Positions 43,433-52,789 of a stretch of 64,000 nucleotides of DNA are shown in pieces. Below the pieces are notes generated by a model. The model saw only the letters and a list, made by a program, of their open reading frames with translations, ran no database searches and was not told the DNA's origin. A program made the translations under genes and the position numbers. Each line of letters opens with the position of its first letter. The stretch's first letter is position 1. The stretch is from Rhodomicrobium sp. Az07 (GTDB lineage Bacteria > Pseudomonadota > Alphaproteobacteria > Rhizobiales > Rhodomicrobiaceae), in assembly GCF_018619475.1 (NCBI RefSeq), contig NZ_JAHFZG010000006.1, forward strand, positions 62,001-126,000. Reading direction: 5' to 3'.

Positions 43433-43864
43433 TCAGCGCGCCGGACCTGAATAACCCGCGATCAGCCAATAGATTGTGCCCGCGACGCAACCCGCCATCA
43501 CCAGCGCGGCCGACACCGGCGAGGTGAGCGAGGAGAGATCCACGCGCCAGAACGCGCCCGCGAGCACCGCCGAAAGCGCGCCCGTCGCGCCCGCATAGAA
43601 CAGCAACGACCGAGACCGCAGCACTTCGCCGAGCAGCACGCCCGCGATGGCGGCCGCCAGAACCACTGCCCCGCCGCCCTGAAGCGCGAGGATCGCGTTT
43701 TCGAAGTTCGCGTCGAAGATAAAAGCTTCGTCCGGCGCCGTCGCCTGAAGCCGCTCGACCTCCTTCACAAGCTTCACCGCATGCAGCGCGACGAGCGAAA
43801 TCCAGCCGACGACGCCGGACAAGATGACGGCGAACAGCACGCGAAAGAAATGTCCTATGCTCAT
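43433..43864 (-). CDS. Small integral membrane protein, unknown function
   Basis: A 143-residue protein with four predicted transmembrane helices (about 6-30, 60-80, 86-108, 113-137). Between the first two is a conserved-looking loop, EAFIFDANFENAILALQGGGA. No family recognised. ATG 43864 was chosen (GGGGA upstream) because it begins with the hydrophobic helix; the frame to 44035 overlaps rlmN. Confidence 0.7.
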   Translation of the reverse strand: MSIGHFFRVLFAVILSGVVGWISLVALHAVKLVKEVERLQATAPDEAFIFDANFENAILALQGGGAVVLAAAIAGVLLGEVLRSRSLLFYAGATGALSAVLAGAFWRVDLSSLTSPVSAALVMAGCVAGTIYWLIAGYSGPAR

Positions 43865-43901
43865 TGCCGTCCCCGTTTTTTCCGCGCTCGCTTGTGCCGC
43901 A

Positions 43902-45113
43902 TCAAATCGCCGCGTCGACGGCCTGTGCTCCTGCTTCGCGCCGTGCGCTCGCGCGAAGCTTCTCGCTTGCCGATTTAAGCTGTCCGCAGGCCGCCATGAT
44001 GTCGCGGCCGCGCGGCGTGCGGATCGGGCTCGCATAGCCCGCGCGGTTCACCACGTCGGCGAAGCGCTCGATCTGCGCCCAGTCCGAGCATTCGTAAGCC
44101 GTGCCCGGCCAAGGATTGAACGGGATCAGGTTGATTTTCGACGGGATACCCTTCAGGAGCCTCACCAGCTCCTTCGCCTCCGCGACGGAGTCGTTAACAC
44201 CCTTCAGCATCACATATTCAAACGTCATGCGCCGCGCATTCGACAGACCCGGATAGGCACGGCAGGCGGCGAGGAGTTCCTTGAGCGGATATTTGCGATT
44301 GATCGGCACGAGTTCGTCGCGCAGGTCGTCGCGGACGGCGTGAAGCGAAATCGCCAGCATCACCCCCATTTCCTCACCCGCGCGATGCATCATCGGCACC
44401 ACGCCGGAGGTGGACAGCGTGAGACGCCGCTTCGAGAAGGACAGCGCGTCCGCGTCGGTCGCAAGCCCCACAGCCGCCTTCACATTGTCGAAATTGTAGA
44501 GCGGCTCGCCCATGCCCATGAGCACGATATTCGTGATCTTGCGCTCCGACTCGGGGATGCCGTGCCGGTCGGCGGGGCCGTCCGCGTCCGGCCAGTCGCC
44601 CACACGGTCGCGCGCGACGAGGATCTGCCCGACGATCTCCGCCGCTGTGAGGTTGCGCACGAGCCGTTGCGTGCCCGTGTGGCAGAAGGAGCAGTTCAGC
44701 GTGCAGCCCACCTGACTCGAAATGCACAGCGTCCCGCGATCCGGCTCCGGGATGTAGACCGTCTCGATTTCCGGCGCGCGCTCGGCCGGATGCGATGGCG
44801 CGAGGCGCAGCAGCCATTTGCGCGTGCCGTCCTCGGAAATTTGCTCGGCGGCGATCTCCGGCCGCGCCAGCGTGAATCGCGCGTCGAGTTCGGCGCGAAG
44901 CGACTTCGCAATGTTGGTCAGCGCCATGAAATCGGTCGCGCCGCGCGCATAGGTCCAGTTCCAGAGCTGCGCGGCGCGCATCTTGGCCTGGTTCGCGGGA
45001 ACACCCGCTTCGGCGAGCGCAGCCATTAGTTCGGGGCGCGTCATGCCCGCAAGCGAGGGCCTCAGCACCGCCGAGGCGGCCGCGACGGGCGGATTTTCGA
45101 GAAGCGTTGTCAT
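43902..45113 (-). CDS. rlmN: Dual-specificity 23S rRNA (A2503) / tRNA (A37) C2-methyltransferase
   Basis: Radical-SAM enzyme that methylates A2503 of 23S rRNA and A37 of some tRNAs. It has 403 residues with the CxxxCxxC cluster motif in [18 protein letters not shown], plus [34 protein letters not shown] and [10 protein letters not shown]. The C-terminal [11 protein letters not shown] carries the methyl-carrying cysteine. The start ATG 45113 precedes the family N-terminus; a 15-residue upstream extension is possible. Confidence 0.95.
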   Translation of the reverse strand: MTTLLENPPVAAASAVLRPSLAGMTRPELMAALAEAGVPANQAKMRAAQLWNWTYARGATDFMALTNIAKSLRAELDARFTLARPEIAAEQISEDGTRKWLLRLAPSHPAERAPEIETVYIPEPDRGTLCISSQVGCTLNCSFCHTGTQRLVRNLTAAEIVGQILVARDRVGDWPDADGPADRHGIPESERKITNIVLMGMGEPLYNFDNVKAAVGLATDADALSFSKRRLTLSTSGVVPMMHRAGEEMGVMLAISLHAVRDDLRDELVPINRKYPLKELLAACRAYPGLSNARRMTFEYVMLKGVNDSVAEAKELVRLLKGIPSKINLIPFNPWPGTAYECSDWAQIERFADVVNRAGYASPIRTPRGRDIMAACGQLKSASEKLRASARREAGAQAVDAAI

Positions 45114-45184
45114 GAACGCAAAATAGAAGACGGGCGCGCGCTTCACAAGCGCCGCCATCCTTCGCGGCGCCTGTATCTGGCCGA

Positions 45185-45688
45185 TCAGCGCGTCAACTGC
45201 ACCGAAGCGACGGGAACTTGCCGCCCTTTCGCGCTGTCGAACTGCGTGATCGAGACGGCGTGGCTGCCGGTCTCCTTGAAGGTCACGTGGAATCTGCCTC
45301 TGAAGTGCGGGCTGTCGGCGTCGAAAATGAGCTGATTTCCGTCGATGCTGCCGGTGACAGCGCCCGTATTATGCGCGACCTTTTCCTCGAACAAGCCTTC
45401 GACGCGATTGCCCATGCACGTGACCCGGCTCGCCGCCTCGATTTTCCACGCCGTTCCCGCGCAGACGATGATCTGGTTGATCTTGTCCCCACCGGCCAGC
45501 GAATAGGAGATACGGCACGCGATCCGCTCGGGCGAGCCGCCGATGGGCGTAACCGCGCCCCTGCCTTTCCACGCACCGTTGAGGCTTTTCATGAGTTCCA
45601 GCCCCTGGCTCGAACACAGGGCGAAGGCCGGGCTGGCCGCCGCCAGCATGAGACCGGCGGTGCAGCTTGCGACAACGGCTTTGAACAT
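45185..45688 (-). CDS. Secreted protein of unknown function
   Basis: A 167-residue protein with a clean signal peptide ([17 protein letters not shown], cleavage before LCSSQ) and four mature cysteines that could form two disulfides. The rest looks like a beta-barrel or lipocalin-like fold ([56 protein letters not shown]). No family recognised with confidence. ATG 45688 follows AGAGGAA. Confidence 0.72.
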   Translation of the reverse strand: MFKAVVASCTAGLMLAAASPAFALCSSQGLELMKSLNGAWKGRGAVTPIGGSPERIACRISYSLAGGDKINQIIVCAGTAWKIEAASRVTCMGNRVEGLFEEKVAHNTGAVTGSIDGNQLIFDADSPHFRGRFHVTFKETGSHAVSITQFDSAKGRQVPVASVQLTR

Positions 45689-45841
45689 GAGACTTCCTCT
45701 CGCGGGCAACGAACCACATTTGCGGTTTCGACGCCGAATGCAGCAAAAGAATGATCCGCCGCTCACGTCTTCGAAACCGCTTCCCATTCGAATTAAGGCG
45801 GGGCGAAACCGGCGGCAATGGCGCACATGCGCTCAGGTTTA

Positions 45842-46681
45842 TTAAATTTTTGGCATCTTCCAGAAATGCGCCAGCGGCCCCGCGCCGTCGCCGATATGAA
45901 GGGCGTCCGCGGCGAGCAGCGCGCCTTGGACATAGGCCTTCGCGGCTTCGATGGCGGCGACGAGCGGCAGCCCTTGCGCGCGGTGCGCGGCAATCGCCGC
46001 TGACAGCGTGCAGCCGGTTCCATGGGTGTTGCGGGTCGGCACGCGAGGCGCGATGAAGCGTTGAATTTCGGTGCCGTCGAAAAGCACGTCCGTCGCCGTC
46101 GCGCCGCCTGCGTGGCCCCCCTTGATCAGCACGGCGCGCGGGCCCAGCGCGTGAATGCCGCGCGCCTGAGCCTCGATTTCTTCGTCGGTACGCGCAATGG
46201 AAACGTCGAGAAGCGCAGCCGCTTCGGCGAGGTTTGGCGTGATGAGATCGGCGAGCGGAAACAGACCTTCGATCAGGGCATGCACGGCCGATGGTTCGAG
46301 AAGCCGCGCGCCGGAGGTCGAGACCATCACCGGATCGACCACCACAGGCACGCCGCCCGCCCAGTGCCGAAGCCGGTCCGCCGTCGCCTCGATCTGCTCC
46401 GCGCCGCCGAGCATGCCGGTCTTTACCGCGCGAACGTTCAAATCAGCGAACACCGCGTCGATTTGCGCGGCGACGATGTCGCCCGGCACGAGATGAACGG
46501 CGCTTACGCCTTTCGTGTTCTGCGCCGTGATGGCGGTAATCGCGGTCGCGCCGTAAATGCCGAGGGCCGCGAATGTCTTGAGGTCGCCCTGAATGCCAGC
46601 GCCGCCCGACGAATCCGATCCGGCGATGGACAGCACCGCCGGCTCCTTTGGCGGGGCGGCGGCGCTTGCATCAGCGTTCAC
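45842..46681 (-). CDS. thiD: Hydroxymethylpyrimidine / phosphomethylpyrimidine kinase
   Basis: Phosphorylates HMP twice for thiamine synthesis. It has 279 residues of the ribokinase fold: LSIAGSDSSGGAGIQGDLKTFAALG, VKTGMLG, VVVDPVMVSTSG, LITPNLAEAAALL and RNTHGTGCTLSAAIAA (anion hole and catalytic Asp region). Its start overlaps the soxA stop by 4 bases, so it is cotranscribed with soxXA although the pathways are unrelated. Confidence 0.95.
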   Translation of the reverse strand: MNADASAAAPPKEPAVLSIAGSDSSGGAGIQGDLKTFAALGIYGATAITAITAQNTKGVSAVHLVPGDIVAAQIDAVFADLNVRAVKTGMLGGAEQIEATADRLRHWAGGVPVVVDPVMVSTSGARLLEPSAVHALIEGLFPLADLITPNLAEAAALLDVSIARTDEEIEAQARGIHALGPRAVLIKGGHAGGATATDVLFDGTEIQRFIAPRVPTRNTHGTGCTLSAAIAAHRAQGLPLVAAIEAAKAYVQGALLAADALHIGDGAGPLAHFWKMPKI

Positions 46682-47505
46682 GGCCGCACGCCGGGCGCGG
46701 TGATGGGCAAATTCCGGCTGCGCCAGTTAAGGAATAGTTCGAGCGCGATGTAATCGTCCGACCCGTCGGGCTGCCCCTTGCCACGAACCAGAGTATTGCA
46801 CATGCGAAACCGCTCATGCAGCGTGATGACCCGCTGCTGGTCCGTCTTGTAGGCGGGATAGGCCACGGGATGCCCCTGACTGAGGGCGTCCCCTCCGAAC
46901 TTCTGGCCGAACCGCTCATGGTGGCACTGCGCGCAGGACAATTGCAGAAGCCCCTGTTTCGTCTGGTAGAGAGCGCGCCCGCGCTCGAAGAGTTCCGCCG
47001 CCGGGCCGGTATTGTCGACGGTTTCAGGGATGCCGCGCGCGAGCCATCGGAGATAGGCCGTCATTCCGAGCATGGGCGTGCTGTCTTCCGCCAGCACGTC
47101 CGCGCCCAGATTGCCCTTGCGGCAAAGGTTGATGCGCGAGGTCAGCGTGATCACCTCTTTCAAACCCGAGACATATTTCGGATAGGTCGCGGCAGCCTGC
47201 CTGACGCCGTTTCTGTTGCCCGAGCCGTGGCAGGAGCGACACGATCTGCCGAGCGTTCCCTCCGGCGCGGCCCACGCCCTCTCACCCGTCTCGACGAGAG
47301 CGAAGGCCGGATTGTCGAAATCGTCCGCCTGCTGCGCGGCAATGGCCGGCGGAAGAAATTCCTCGCCGGGAATGAGATACCTCAGGGGGTTCGACGGATC
47401 GGCGGGCGCGAAGGCGCGCCGAGGCTGCCCATCCGCAGTGAAAACGGCAGCGGCAAAGATCCCTATTGCGATCTGAAACAGTGCCGCACCGAGGTTCCCT
47501 CTCAC
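46678..47505 (-). CDS. soxA: SoxA, diheme c-type cytochrome subunit of SoxXA
   Basis: With SoxX it oxidatively joins thiosulfate (or another sulfur donor) to the carrier SoxY in the periplasm. It has 275 residues with a Sec signal (about 1-24) and heme motifs CRSCH (89-93) and CAQCH (191-195). Cys236, in RFRMCNTLVRG, is the position of the cysteine-persulfide heme ligand at the active site. GGDALSQGHPVAYPAYK is a typical SoxA segment. It lies 39 bases after soxX. No soxYZ, soxB or soxCD is in the window. Confidence 0.94.
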   Translation of the reverse strand: MRGNLGAALFQIAIGIFAAAVFTADGQPRRAFAPADPSNPLRYLIPGEEFLPPAIAAQQADDFDNPAFALVETGERAWAAPEGTLGRSCRSCHGSGNRNGVRQAAATYPKYVSGLKEVITLTSRINLCRKGNLGADVLAEDSTPMLGMTAYLRWLARGIPETVDNTGPAAELFERGRALYQTKQGLLQLSCAQCHHERFGQKFGGDALSQGHPVAYPAYKTDQQRVITLHERFRMCNTLVRGKGQPDGSDDYIALELFLNWRSRNLPITAPGVRP

Positions 47506-47544
47506 CGGTACGCCTCCCAGTAGCGGGCTTGCCTTTGGCCCGAT

Positions 47545-48045
47545 TTATTTTAACGTCTTCAGGTATGCGATCAGATCCTCGACTTCCGCCGCGTTCAGGA
47601 TCGACGGTTCGCTCGAGTCGGACTTGTAGTAGGGCGGCATGATGGCGTCTGGAAAGTAGACCTTCGCATCAACGAGAATTTGCCGAAGTTGCCCTTCCGA
47701 GTAGCGGCTGCCGATTCCGTCGAGCGCCGGGCCGATGCCGCCCTGATCGGCGACGGTCGTGACTGCGCTTATCTTGTGACAACTCAGGCAATCGCCCCGC
47801 TGGCGGTCGATGAGCACTTCGCGGCCGCGCACGATATCGCCGGGTTTTCCCGTAAGCGGCGTTGGCAGGCTCTGAAGCGAAAACGCCAGCCTCGCCGGGC
47901 CATCGGGATTCATGTATTCGAGATAATAACCTGCGGTTTTCCGTTTACATTCGGCGGCGGACACGTCCACAGCGCATGAAAAAGAAAATACAACCAACGA
48001 TGCCGCCCACAAAAAAAGCGAGGCGCGCCCCTGCATCTTAGCCAT
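47545..48045 (-). CDS. soxX: SoxX, monoheme c-type cytochrome subunit of SoxXA
   Basis: Small partner of SoxA that takes the electrons released in the sulfur-linking reaction. It has 166 residues: signal peptide (about 1-30), heme motif CLSCH (86-90), GGIGPALDGIGSRYSEGQLRQILVDA and the distal Met136 in DAIMPPYY. ATG 48045 follows GCAGGAA. First gene of soxX-soxA-thiD. Confidence 0.93.
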   Translation of the reverse strand: MAKMQGRASLFLWAASLVVFSFSCAVDVSAAECKRKTAGYYLEYMNPDGPARLAFSLQSLPTPLTGKPGDIVRGREVLIDRQRGDCLSCHKISAVTTVADQGGIGPALDGIGSRYSEGQLRQILVDAKVYFPDAIMPPYYKSDSSEPSILNAAEVEDLIAYLKTLK

Positions 48046-48257
48046 TTCCTGCCCTCGGCTCGGCCGTTTCCAACAAAGTGGCAAAATCAGCGAGCGTCGA
48101 ACAGGATCTATTCCACGCAACACGCCGATCTTCTACCCGTATTCAATGCATGAGGCGGAAATTCGCTCGATCCGTAACCACCCCCGTAGGCGCGCTACAA
48201 TATTTAGCTTTCCGGGAGCGTCAACCATATAGTTTGATTCAAATTAAGGTTGTCGGC

Positions 48258-48941
48258 TCAAGCGTCGCGGCGCAACCCGTCAAGCGCCTGCGGAAGTTCC
48301 CCTAGCGACGCGATGAGGGCGTCGCCGCCGAGAAGGCCGGGCGCTATGCGGCTGTAGCCGAACGTCACGACGACAGAGCGCACACCCGCCGCTTTCGCAC
48401 AGCCGACGTCGGCCTCGCTGTCGCCGACCATCACCGCGCAGCATGGAGAAACGTCGAGCGCCGCGAGCACTTCGAGCAGCGGCTCGGCGTCGGGCTTGCG
48501 CTTGAAGCCGTCTCGCTCGCCGATGACGGCGCCGAAATATTTCGCGAGGTCGAGTTGTTCGAGGATGGCGAGCGTCGCGGCGTGGTGCTTGTTGGTGCAA
48601 AGGCCGAGCTTGCGGCCCTCGGCTACGAGCCGCTCCAGCAGCTCGCGCGCGCCGGGATAGATCTCGGTGTGCGTCGTGAGGTTTTCGCGATAGGCGGCGA
48701 TGAAGTCTTCCACCACGGGCTGGATGTGCGTCGGCGCCAGACCGCGTGCTACAAGGGCGCGCTGGACGAGCGTCGGCACGCCGCCGCCGACCATGTCCTT
48801 GACCTCCGCGCTGCTGAACGGCGCAAGGCCGCGCGCACCCGTTGCGGTGTTGAGCGCGTGCGTGATGTCGGGCGCGCTGTCGATCAATGTTCCGTCGAGG
48901 TCGAAAACCACCGCACGCGGCCAATTCGGTTCACCCGTCAC
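48258..48941 (-). CDS. gph: Phosphoglycolate phosphatase (HAD family)
   Basis: Dephosphorylates 2-phosphoglycolate from RuBisCO oxygenation or DNA repair. It has 227 residues with HAD motifs VVFDLDGTLIDSAPDI (nucleophile Asp), CTNKHHAATLAIL, K in FKRKPDAEPLL and MVGDSEADVGCAKAAG. GTG 48941 is preferred; TTG 48983 would add 14 non-conserved residues. It is downstream of pgk-fba with repeat R3 between, which fits carbon metabolism. Confidence 0.88.
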   Translation of the reverse strand: MTGEPNWPRAVVFDLDGTLIDSAPDITHALNTATGARGLAPFSSAEVKDMVGGGVPTLVQRALVARGLAPTHIQPVVEDFIAAYRENLTTHTEIYPGARELLERLVAEGRKLGLCTNKHHAATLAILEQLDLAKYFGAVIGERDGFKRKPDAEPLLEVLAALDVSPCCAVMVGDSEADVGCAKAAGVRSVVVTFGYSRIAPGLLGGDALIASLGELPQALDGLRRDA

Positions 48942-49037
48942 GCCTTGCTTCCCTTTGTATCGGCCGCGGATGCGGCCCGTCAAAAATGGATGGCCGGGAC
49001 GAGCCCGGCCATGGCGGCTTTTGTTCTGGCAGCGATA

Positions 49038-49142
49038 TTACAGCCTCGTGTCTCAAATCAGACGCAGCACGAGGCTGTAGGTTTCTGTTGTCGATCAGCT
49101 TTTCTGCGTCAAATCGAGTCCGATTAAACGCAGGCTGATCTA
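49038..49142. repeat. Palindromic intergenic repeat element R3 (gph-fba)
   Basis: A 12-bp stem with 17-nt loop (49039-49079) whose sequence is the inverse of the R2 main hairpin, followed by GATCAGC ... GCTGATC sequence also shared with R2 but split by an insertion of about 25 bases. It ends at the fba stop codon (TAG), just as R2 begins at a TAG stop. Confidence 0.85.
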
Positions 49143-50204
49143 GCTGATTTTCGGATCGAGTTCGCCACTGGCGTAGCGCTTCGCCATCTGCGCCGCCGGG
49201 ATGATCTTGATCTTCGACGCGTTGCCCGCCGAGCCGAATTGTTCGTAACGCGCCTTGACGAGCTTTTTCTGCTCCTCGATGGCGGGCTTCAGGAACTTGC
49301 GCGGATCGAATTCCTTCGCGCTGGTGGCGAGCACCTTGCGCACCGCAGCCGTCACCGCGAGGCGAAGGTCGGTGTCGATGTTCACCTTGCGGACGCCGAA
49401 GCGGATGCCGCGCTGGATTTCCTCGACCGGCACGCCGTAAGTCTCGGGGATCGCGCCGCCGTGCTTGTTGATGATCTCAAGCAGCTCTTCCGGCACCGAC
49501 GACGAGCCGTGCATCACGAGATGGGTGTCGGGAATGCGCTTGTGGATCTTCTCGATGACGTCGATGGCGAGCACTTCGCCCGTGGGCTTCTGCGTGAATT
49601 TGTAGGCGCCGTGCGAGGTGCCGATGGCGACGGCGAGCGCGTCCACTTTCGTCGCGGAGACGAACCGCGCGGCCTCGTCCGGATCGGTGAGAAGCTGCTC
49701 GCGCGAGAGCACGCCTTCCGCGCCGTGGCCGTCTTCCTTCTCGCCCATGCCGGTTTCGAGGCTGCCCAGCACGCCGAGTTCGCCTTCGACCGACACGCCG
49801 ACATAATGCGCCATGCGCGTCACATCCGACGTGATGCGAACGTTGTAATCATAGTCGGCGGGCGTCGAGCCGTCGGCCTTCAGCGAGCCGTCCATCATCA
49901 CGCTGTCGTAGCCGAGACGAATGGCGCTGGCGCAAGTCTCTTCGTTGTTGCCGTGGTCCTGATGCATGCAGATCGGGATGGTCGGGTACTGGGCTTCGAG
50001 GCCCTCGACGAGCTTGCCGAGGAGGAGGTCGCCCGCATAGGAGCGCGCGCCGCGGCTCGCCTGGATGATCACGGGGCTGTCGGTTTCCTTCGCCGCTTCG
50101 AGGATGGCGATGCCCTGTTCCATGTTGTTGATGTTGAAGGCGGGCACGCCGTAACCGTGCTCGGCTGCGTGATCCAGAAGTTGCCTCAGCGTGATACGGG
50201 CCAT
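49140..50204 (-). CDS. fba: Class II fructose-bisphosphate aldolase (Calvin-cycle type)
   Basis: Zinc-dependent aldolase for glycolysis, gluconeogenesis or the Calvin cycle. It has 354 residues: [38 protein letters not shown] (metal and catalytic region), [25 protein letters not shown] (zinc ligand) and [11 protein letters not shown]. Sequence style resembles the CbbA/FbaA subtype of Hyphomicrobiales. ATG 50204 begins the conserved frame. It follows pgk by 141 bases. Confidence 0.95.
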   Translation of the reverse strand: MARITLRQLLDHAAEHGYGVPAFNINNMEQGIAILEAAKETDSPVIIQASRGARSYAGDLLLGKLVEGLEAQYPTIPICMHQDHGNNEETCASAIRLGYDSVMMDGSLKADGSTPADYDYNVRITSDVTRMAHYVGVSVEGELGVLGSLETGMGEKEDGHGAEGVLSREQLLTDPDEAARFVSATKVDALAVAIGTSHGAYKFTQKPTGEVLAIDVIEKIHKRIPDTHLVMHGSSSVPEELLEIINKHGGAIPETYGVPVEEIQRGIRFGVRKVNIDTDLRLAVTAAVRKVLATSAKEFDPRKFLKPAIEEQKKLVKARYEQFGSAGNASKIKIIPAAQMAKRYASGELDPKIS

Positions 50205-50345
50205 TCTAAGCCTCTCCCTATTGGAACGAAATCGTCGGTTATTAGAAAGGAGCGCCCCGCATGCGTCCATACAACGCAGTGTGACGCTCCGTGCGAAATC
50301 ATGTCAATGCGCCGCGAACGGGTTTTTCATCCGAGGGCGGAGCCT

Positions 50346-51554
50346 TTAACGGATGAGCGCCGCGACGCCCGGCAATGTGCGTCCTTCGAGCCATTCGAGG
50401 AACGCGCCGCCCGCCGTCGATACATAGGTAAACTTGTCCGTAACGGAAGCCGTGTTCAGCGCCGCGACCGTGTCGCCGCCGCCCGCAATGGTAACGAGCG
50501 AGCCGTCCTCCGTAAGTTTCGCCGCTTCGCGCGCGAGCGCGAACGTGCCCTCGCCGAAGGGCGGGATTTCGAACGCGCCGACGGGACCGTTCCAGAGAAG
50601 CGTCTTGCAGCCCTCGATGAGGCCGCTGAACTCGGCGACGGAGCGAGGCCCGATGTCGAGGATCATGGCATCGGCCGGGACTTCGCCCACCGGAACCACT
50701 TCTGTTGCCGCATTCGCCTTGAACTCGCGCGCGACGACGGCGTCGACCGGCAGCACGATCCGGCAGCCCGCCGCTTCGGCCTTCGCGCGGATTTCCTTCA
50801 CGATGTCGATCGCATTCGGTTCGCAGAGCGATTTGCCAACCGCGACGCCGTCCGCGTAAAGGAAGGTGTTCGCCATGCCGCCGCCGATGAACAGATAGTC
50901 CATCTTTTCAGCGAGGTTGCCGAGCACGGCAATCTTGGTCGAGACCTTCGAACCGCCGACGATGGCGGCAACGGGGCGGTTCGGATTATGCAGCGCCACT
51001 CGAAACGCGCCGATTTCCGCGAGGAGCGACGGCCCGGCATAGGCCGGCAGGATGTGCGCCACGGCTTCGGTCGATGCATGCGCGCGGTGCGACACGGAGA
51101 ACGCGTCGTTCACATACATATCGCCGAGCTTTGCGAGTTCGGCGGCAAAGGCGGGCTCGTTTTCTTCCTCTTCGGCATGAAAGCGCACGTTTTCGAGCAT
51201 CGCGATCTGGCCCGGTTCGAGCGCGTCGACGACCGCTTCGGCTGCGGGCCCGATGCAATCATCGGCGAAAGCCACGGGTGCGCCGAGCATCGCGGCGAGC
51301 TTGTCGGCGACCGGCTTCAGCGAATATTTCGCGACGGGCTTGCCGTCGGGTCGGCCGAGATGGGAAAGGATGACGATTTTCGCTCCCAGCGACGCAAGGA
51401 CGCGGAAGGTCGGCAGGAGCCGTTCAATGCGGGTCGCGTCCGTGATCTGTCCGTCCGCCATGGGAACGTTGAGGTCCGTGCGGATGAGCACGCGCTTGCC
51501 CGCGACGTCGGCGGACGCAATATTCTTCAACGAATCGAAAGCTGCTGCTGTCAT
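50346..51554 (-). CDS. pgk: Phosphoglycerate kinase
   Basis: Converts 1,3-bisphosphoglycerate and ADP to 3-phosphoglycerate and ATP, or the reverse in carbon fixation. It has 402 residues: RVLIRTDLNVPMADGQITDATRIE, VILSHLGRPDGK, the ENVRFHAEEEENEPAFA block, GGSKVSTKIAVL and TIAGGGDTVAAL. It normally neighbours gapA, but no GAPDH gene is in the window. Confidence 0.97.
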   Translation of the reverse strand: MTAAAFDSLKNIASADVAGKRVLIRTDLNVPMADGQITDATRIERLLPTFRVLASLGAKIVILSHLGRPDGKPVAKYSLKPVADKLAAMLGAPVAFADDCIGPAAEAVVDALEPGQIAMLENVRFHAEEEENEPAFAAELAKLGDMYVNDAFSVSHRAHASTEAVAHILPAYAGPSLLAEIGAFRVALHNPNRPVAAIVGGSKVSTKIAVLGNLAEKMDYLFIGGGMANTFLYADGVAVGKSLCEPNAIDIVKEIRAKAEAAGCRIVLPVDAVVAREFKANAATEVVPVGEVPADAMILDIGPRSVAEFSGLIEGCKTLLWNGPVGAFEIPPFGEGTFALAREAAKLTEDGSLVTIAGGGDTVAALNTASVTDKFTYVSTAGGAFLEWLEGRTLPGVAALIR

Positions 51555-51930
51555 TTCTCTCCCCTGACGGCGCTTTTACTGACCGGTCTTTTTTTCCGAC
51601 AACGGGGCGGCCCCCTTCCGCTGGACAGGCGCGGCCGAGACTTCCTCAAGCGAGCCTAAGGTCGCTGCGTTGCGGTTTGCTGACGCTTTCTTGATTACCT
51701 GACACTTCTCGGTGCAATAGACAAGTCAGAGATATTTAACGCGCTCTTCATGCAAGCTGACTGCGGCCGATTGCAATTGTGAAGCCAGAGTCGTATGTCT
51801 TACGCTTGTCACATTCGAGCAGGTATTCAGATCACTTACGTGCCGCTGAAAGCGCGAACTTGTCCGAGGGCACGGGTATCCGATTCATTAGACGATCCCG
51901 CTTCGGCGGGGGTTTGAGATAGCGCCCTTC
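51555..51930. other. Divergent intergenic region pgk/pmtA (376 bp)
   Basis: Upstream region for both divergent genes. It contains a UUCG-loop hairpin at 51897-51910 close to pmtA and moderately AT-rich stretches. I found no convincing extra gene, tRNA or repeat; promoter elements are too weak to name. Confidence 0.5.
51897..51910 (+). promoter_or_regulatory. cUUCGg tetraloop hairpin in the pmtA leader
   Basis: CCCGC-TTCG-GCGGG, a very stable RNA hairpin 20 bases upstream of the start codon, with no clear Shine-Dalgarno between. It could limit or insulate translation. Confidence 0.4.
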
Positions 51931-52554
51931 ATGAGTAAACTCATAGAATTATCGGATCTTCCGCAGGTTGCCCAGGGGCCGGTCCTGTTCTGGCAACGCG
52001 CGATCGAAAATCCCCTCCAGGTTTGCAGCCTGTTTCCGTCGAGTCCTTTCGTGGGCCGCGCCATGACGGAGGTTCTCGGCAAGAGGATCGACTCTCATGT
52101 CATCGAGCTTGGCGCGGGCACCGGCGCGGTAACGCGGCAATTGATCCGGAACGGCGTCAAGCCTGACAAACTCACCCTCCTCGAAATCGACGCGCGCCTG
52201 GGCGGCCATCTGCGCCGCGGTTTTCCCGACGTGGATGTGTTGATCGGCTCGGCGCAGGATCTCGCGAAGCTCTGGCAGGAGCGCAACGGCGAAAATGTCG
52301 GCGCCATCGTGTCGACGCTTCCGATGCGGCTCTTCTCGAAGAAGCTCATCTACCTCGTGATGAAGAACAGCCTTCAGGTTCTGGACGAGGGCGGCATGTT
52401 CGTTCAGTTCACCTATCGCCAGACCAGCCCGGTTCCTCCGCGCGTGGTGAACGCGCTCCGGCTCAAGGCGTGGCGCTACACGCGTGTTTGGCTCAACCTT
52501 CCGCCCGCCGCGATCTGGGTCTACGAGCGCATGCCGCAACCGCGCCAAATCTGA
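51931..52554 (+). CDS. PmtA-like phospholipid N-methyltransferase
   Basis: A 207-residue SAM-dependent methyltransferase with motif I VIELGAGTGAVTRQLI near residue 56. The membrane-facing start FWQRAIENPLQVCSLFPSSPFVGRAM is typical of Rhodobacter/Agrobacterium-type PmtA, which converts phosphatidylethanolamine to phosphatidylcholine. A role in rRNA dimethylation is less likely because the KsgA motifs are absent. Assignment is by pattern, so substrate and number of methylations are uncertain. Confidence 0.72.
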   Translation: MSKLIELSDLPQVAQGPVLFWQRAIENPLQVCSLFPSSPFVGRAMTEVLGKRIDSHVIELGAGTGAVTRQLIRNGVKPDKLTLLEIDARLGGHLRRGFPDVDVLIGSAQDLAKLWQERNGENVGAIVSTLPMRLFSKKLIYLVMKNSLQVLDEGGMFVQFTYRQTSPVPPRVVNALRLKAWRYTRVWLNLPPAAIWVYERMPQPRQI

Positions 52555-52789
52555 CGGCGGCACCGTGTTGTTTATGCCACTGCCAACCGTGGCGTAAATG
52601 CAGCCATCCGCCATCTTGAAGACCATCTTCTCCCAAGTCGTTGTCTTCCCGTCTCTTTTTGAGACAGTCGGCTGTGAGAAGCAACCCTTGCGGATCGGCT
52701 TGCGCCAGTTTCCGGCAAGCTGAAGCCGTTACCGCTTGCTCGATGGGCGATGCTTTTACCGCGCTCGTCCTGGAAAAGCGGGGGAACTA

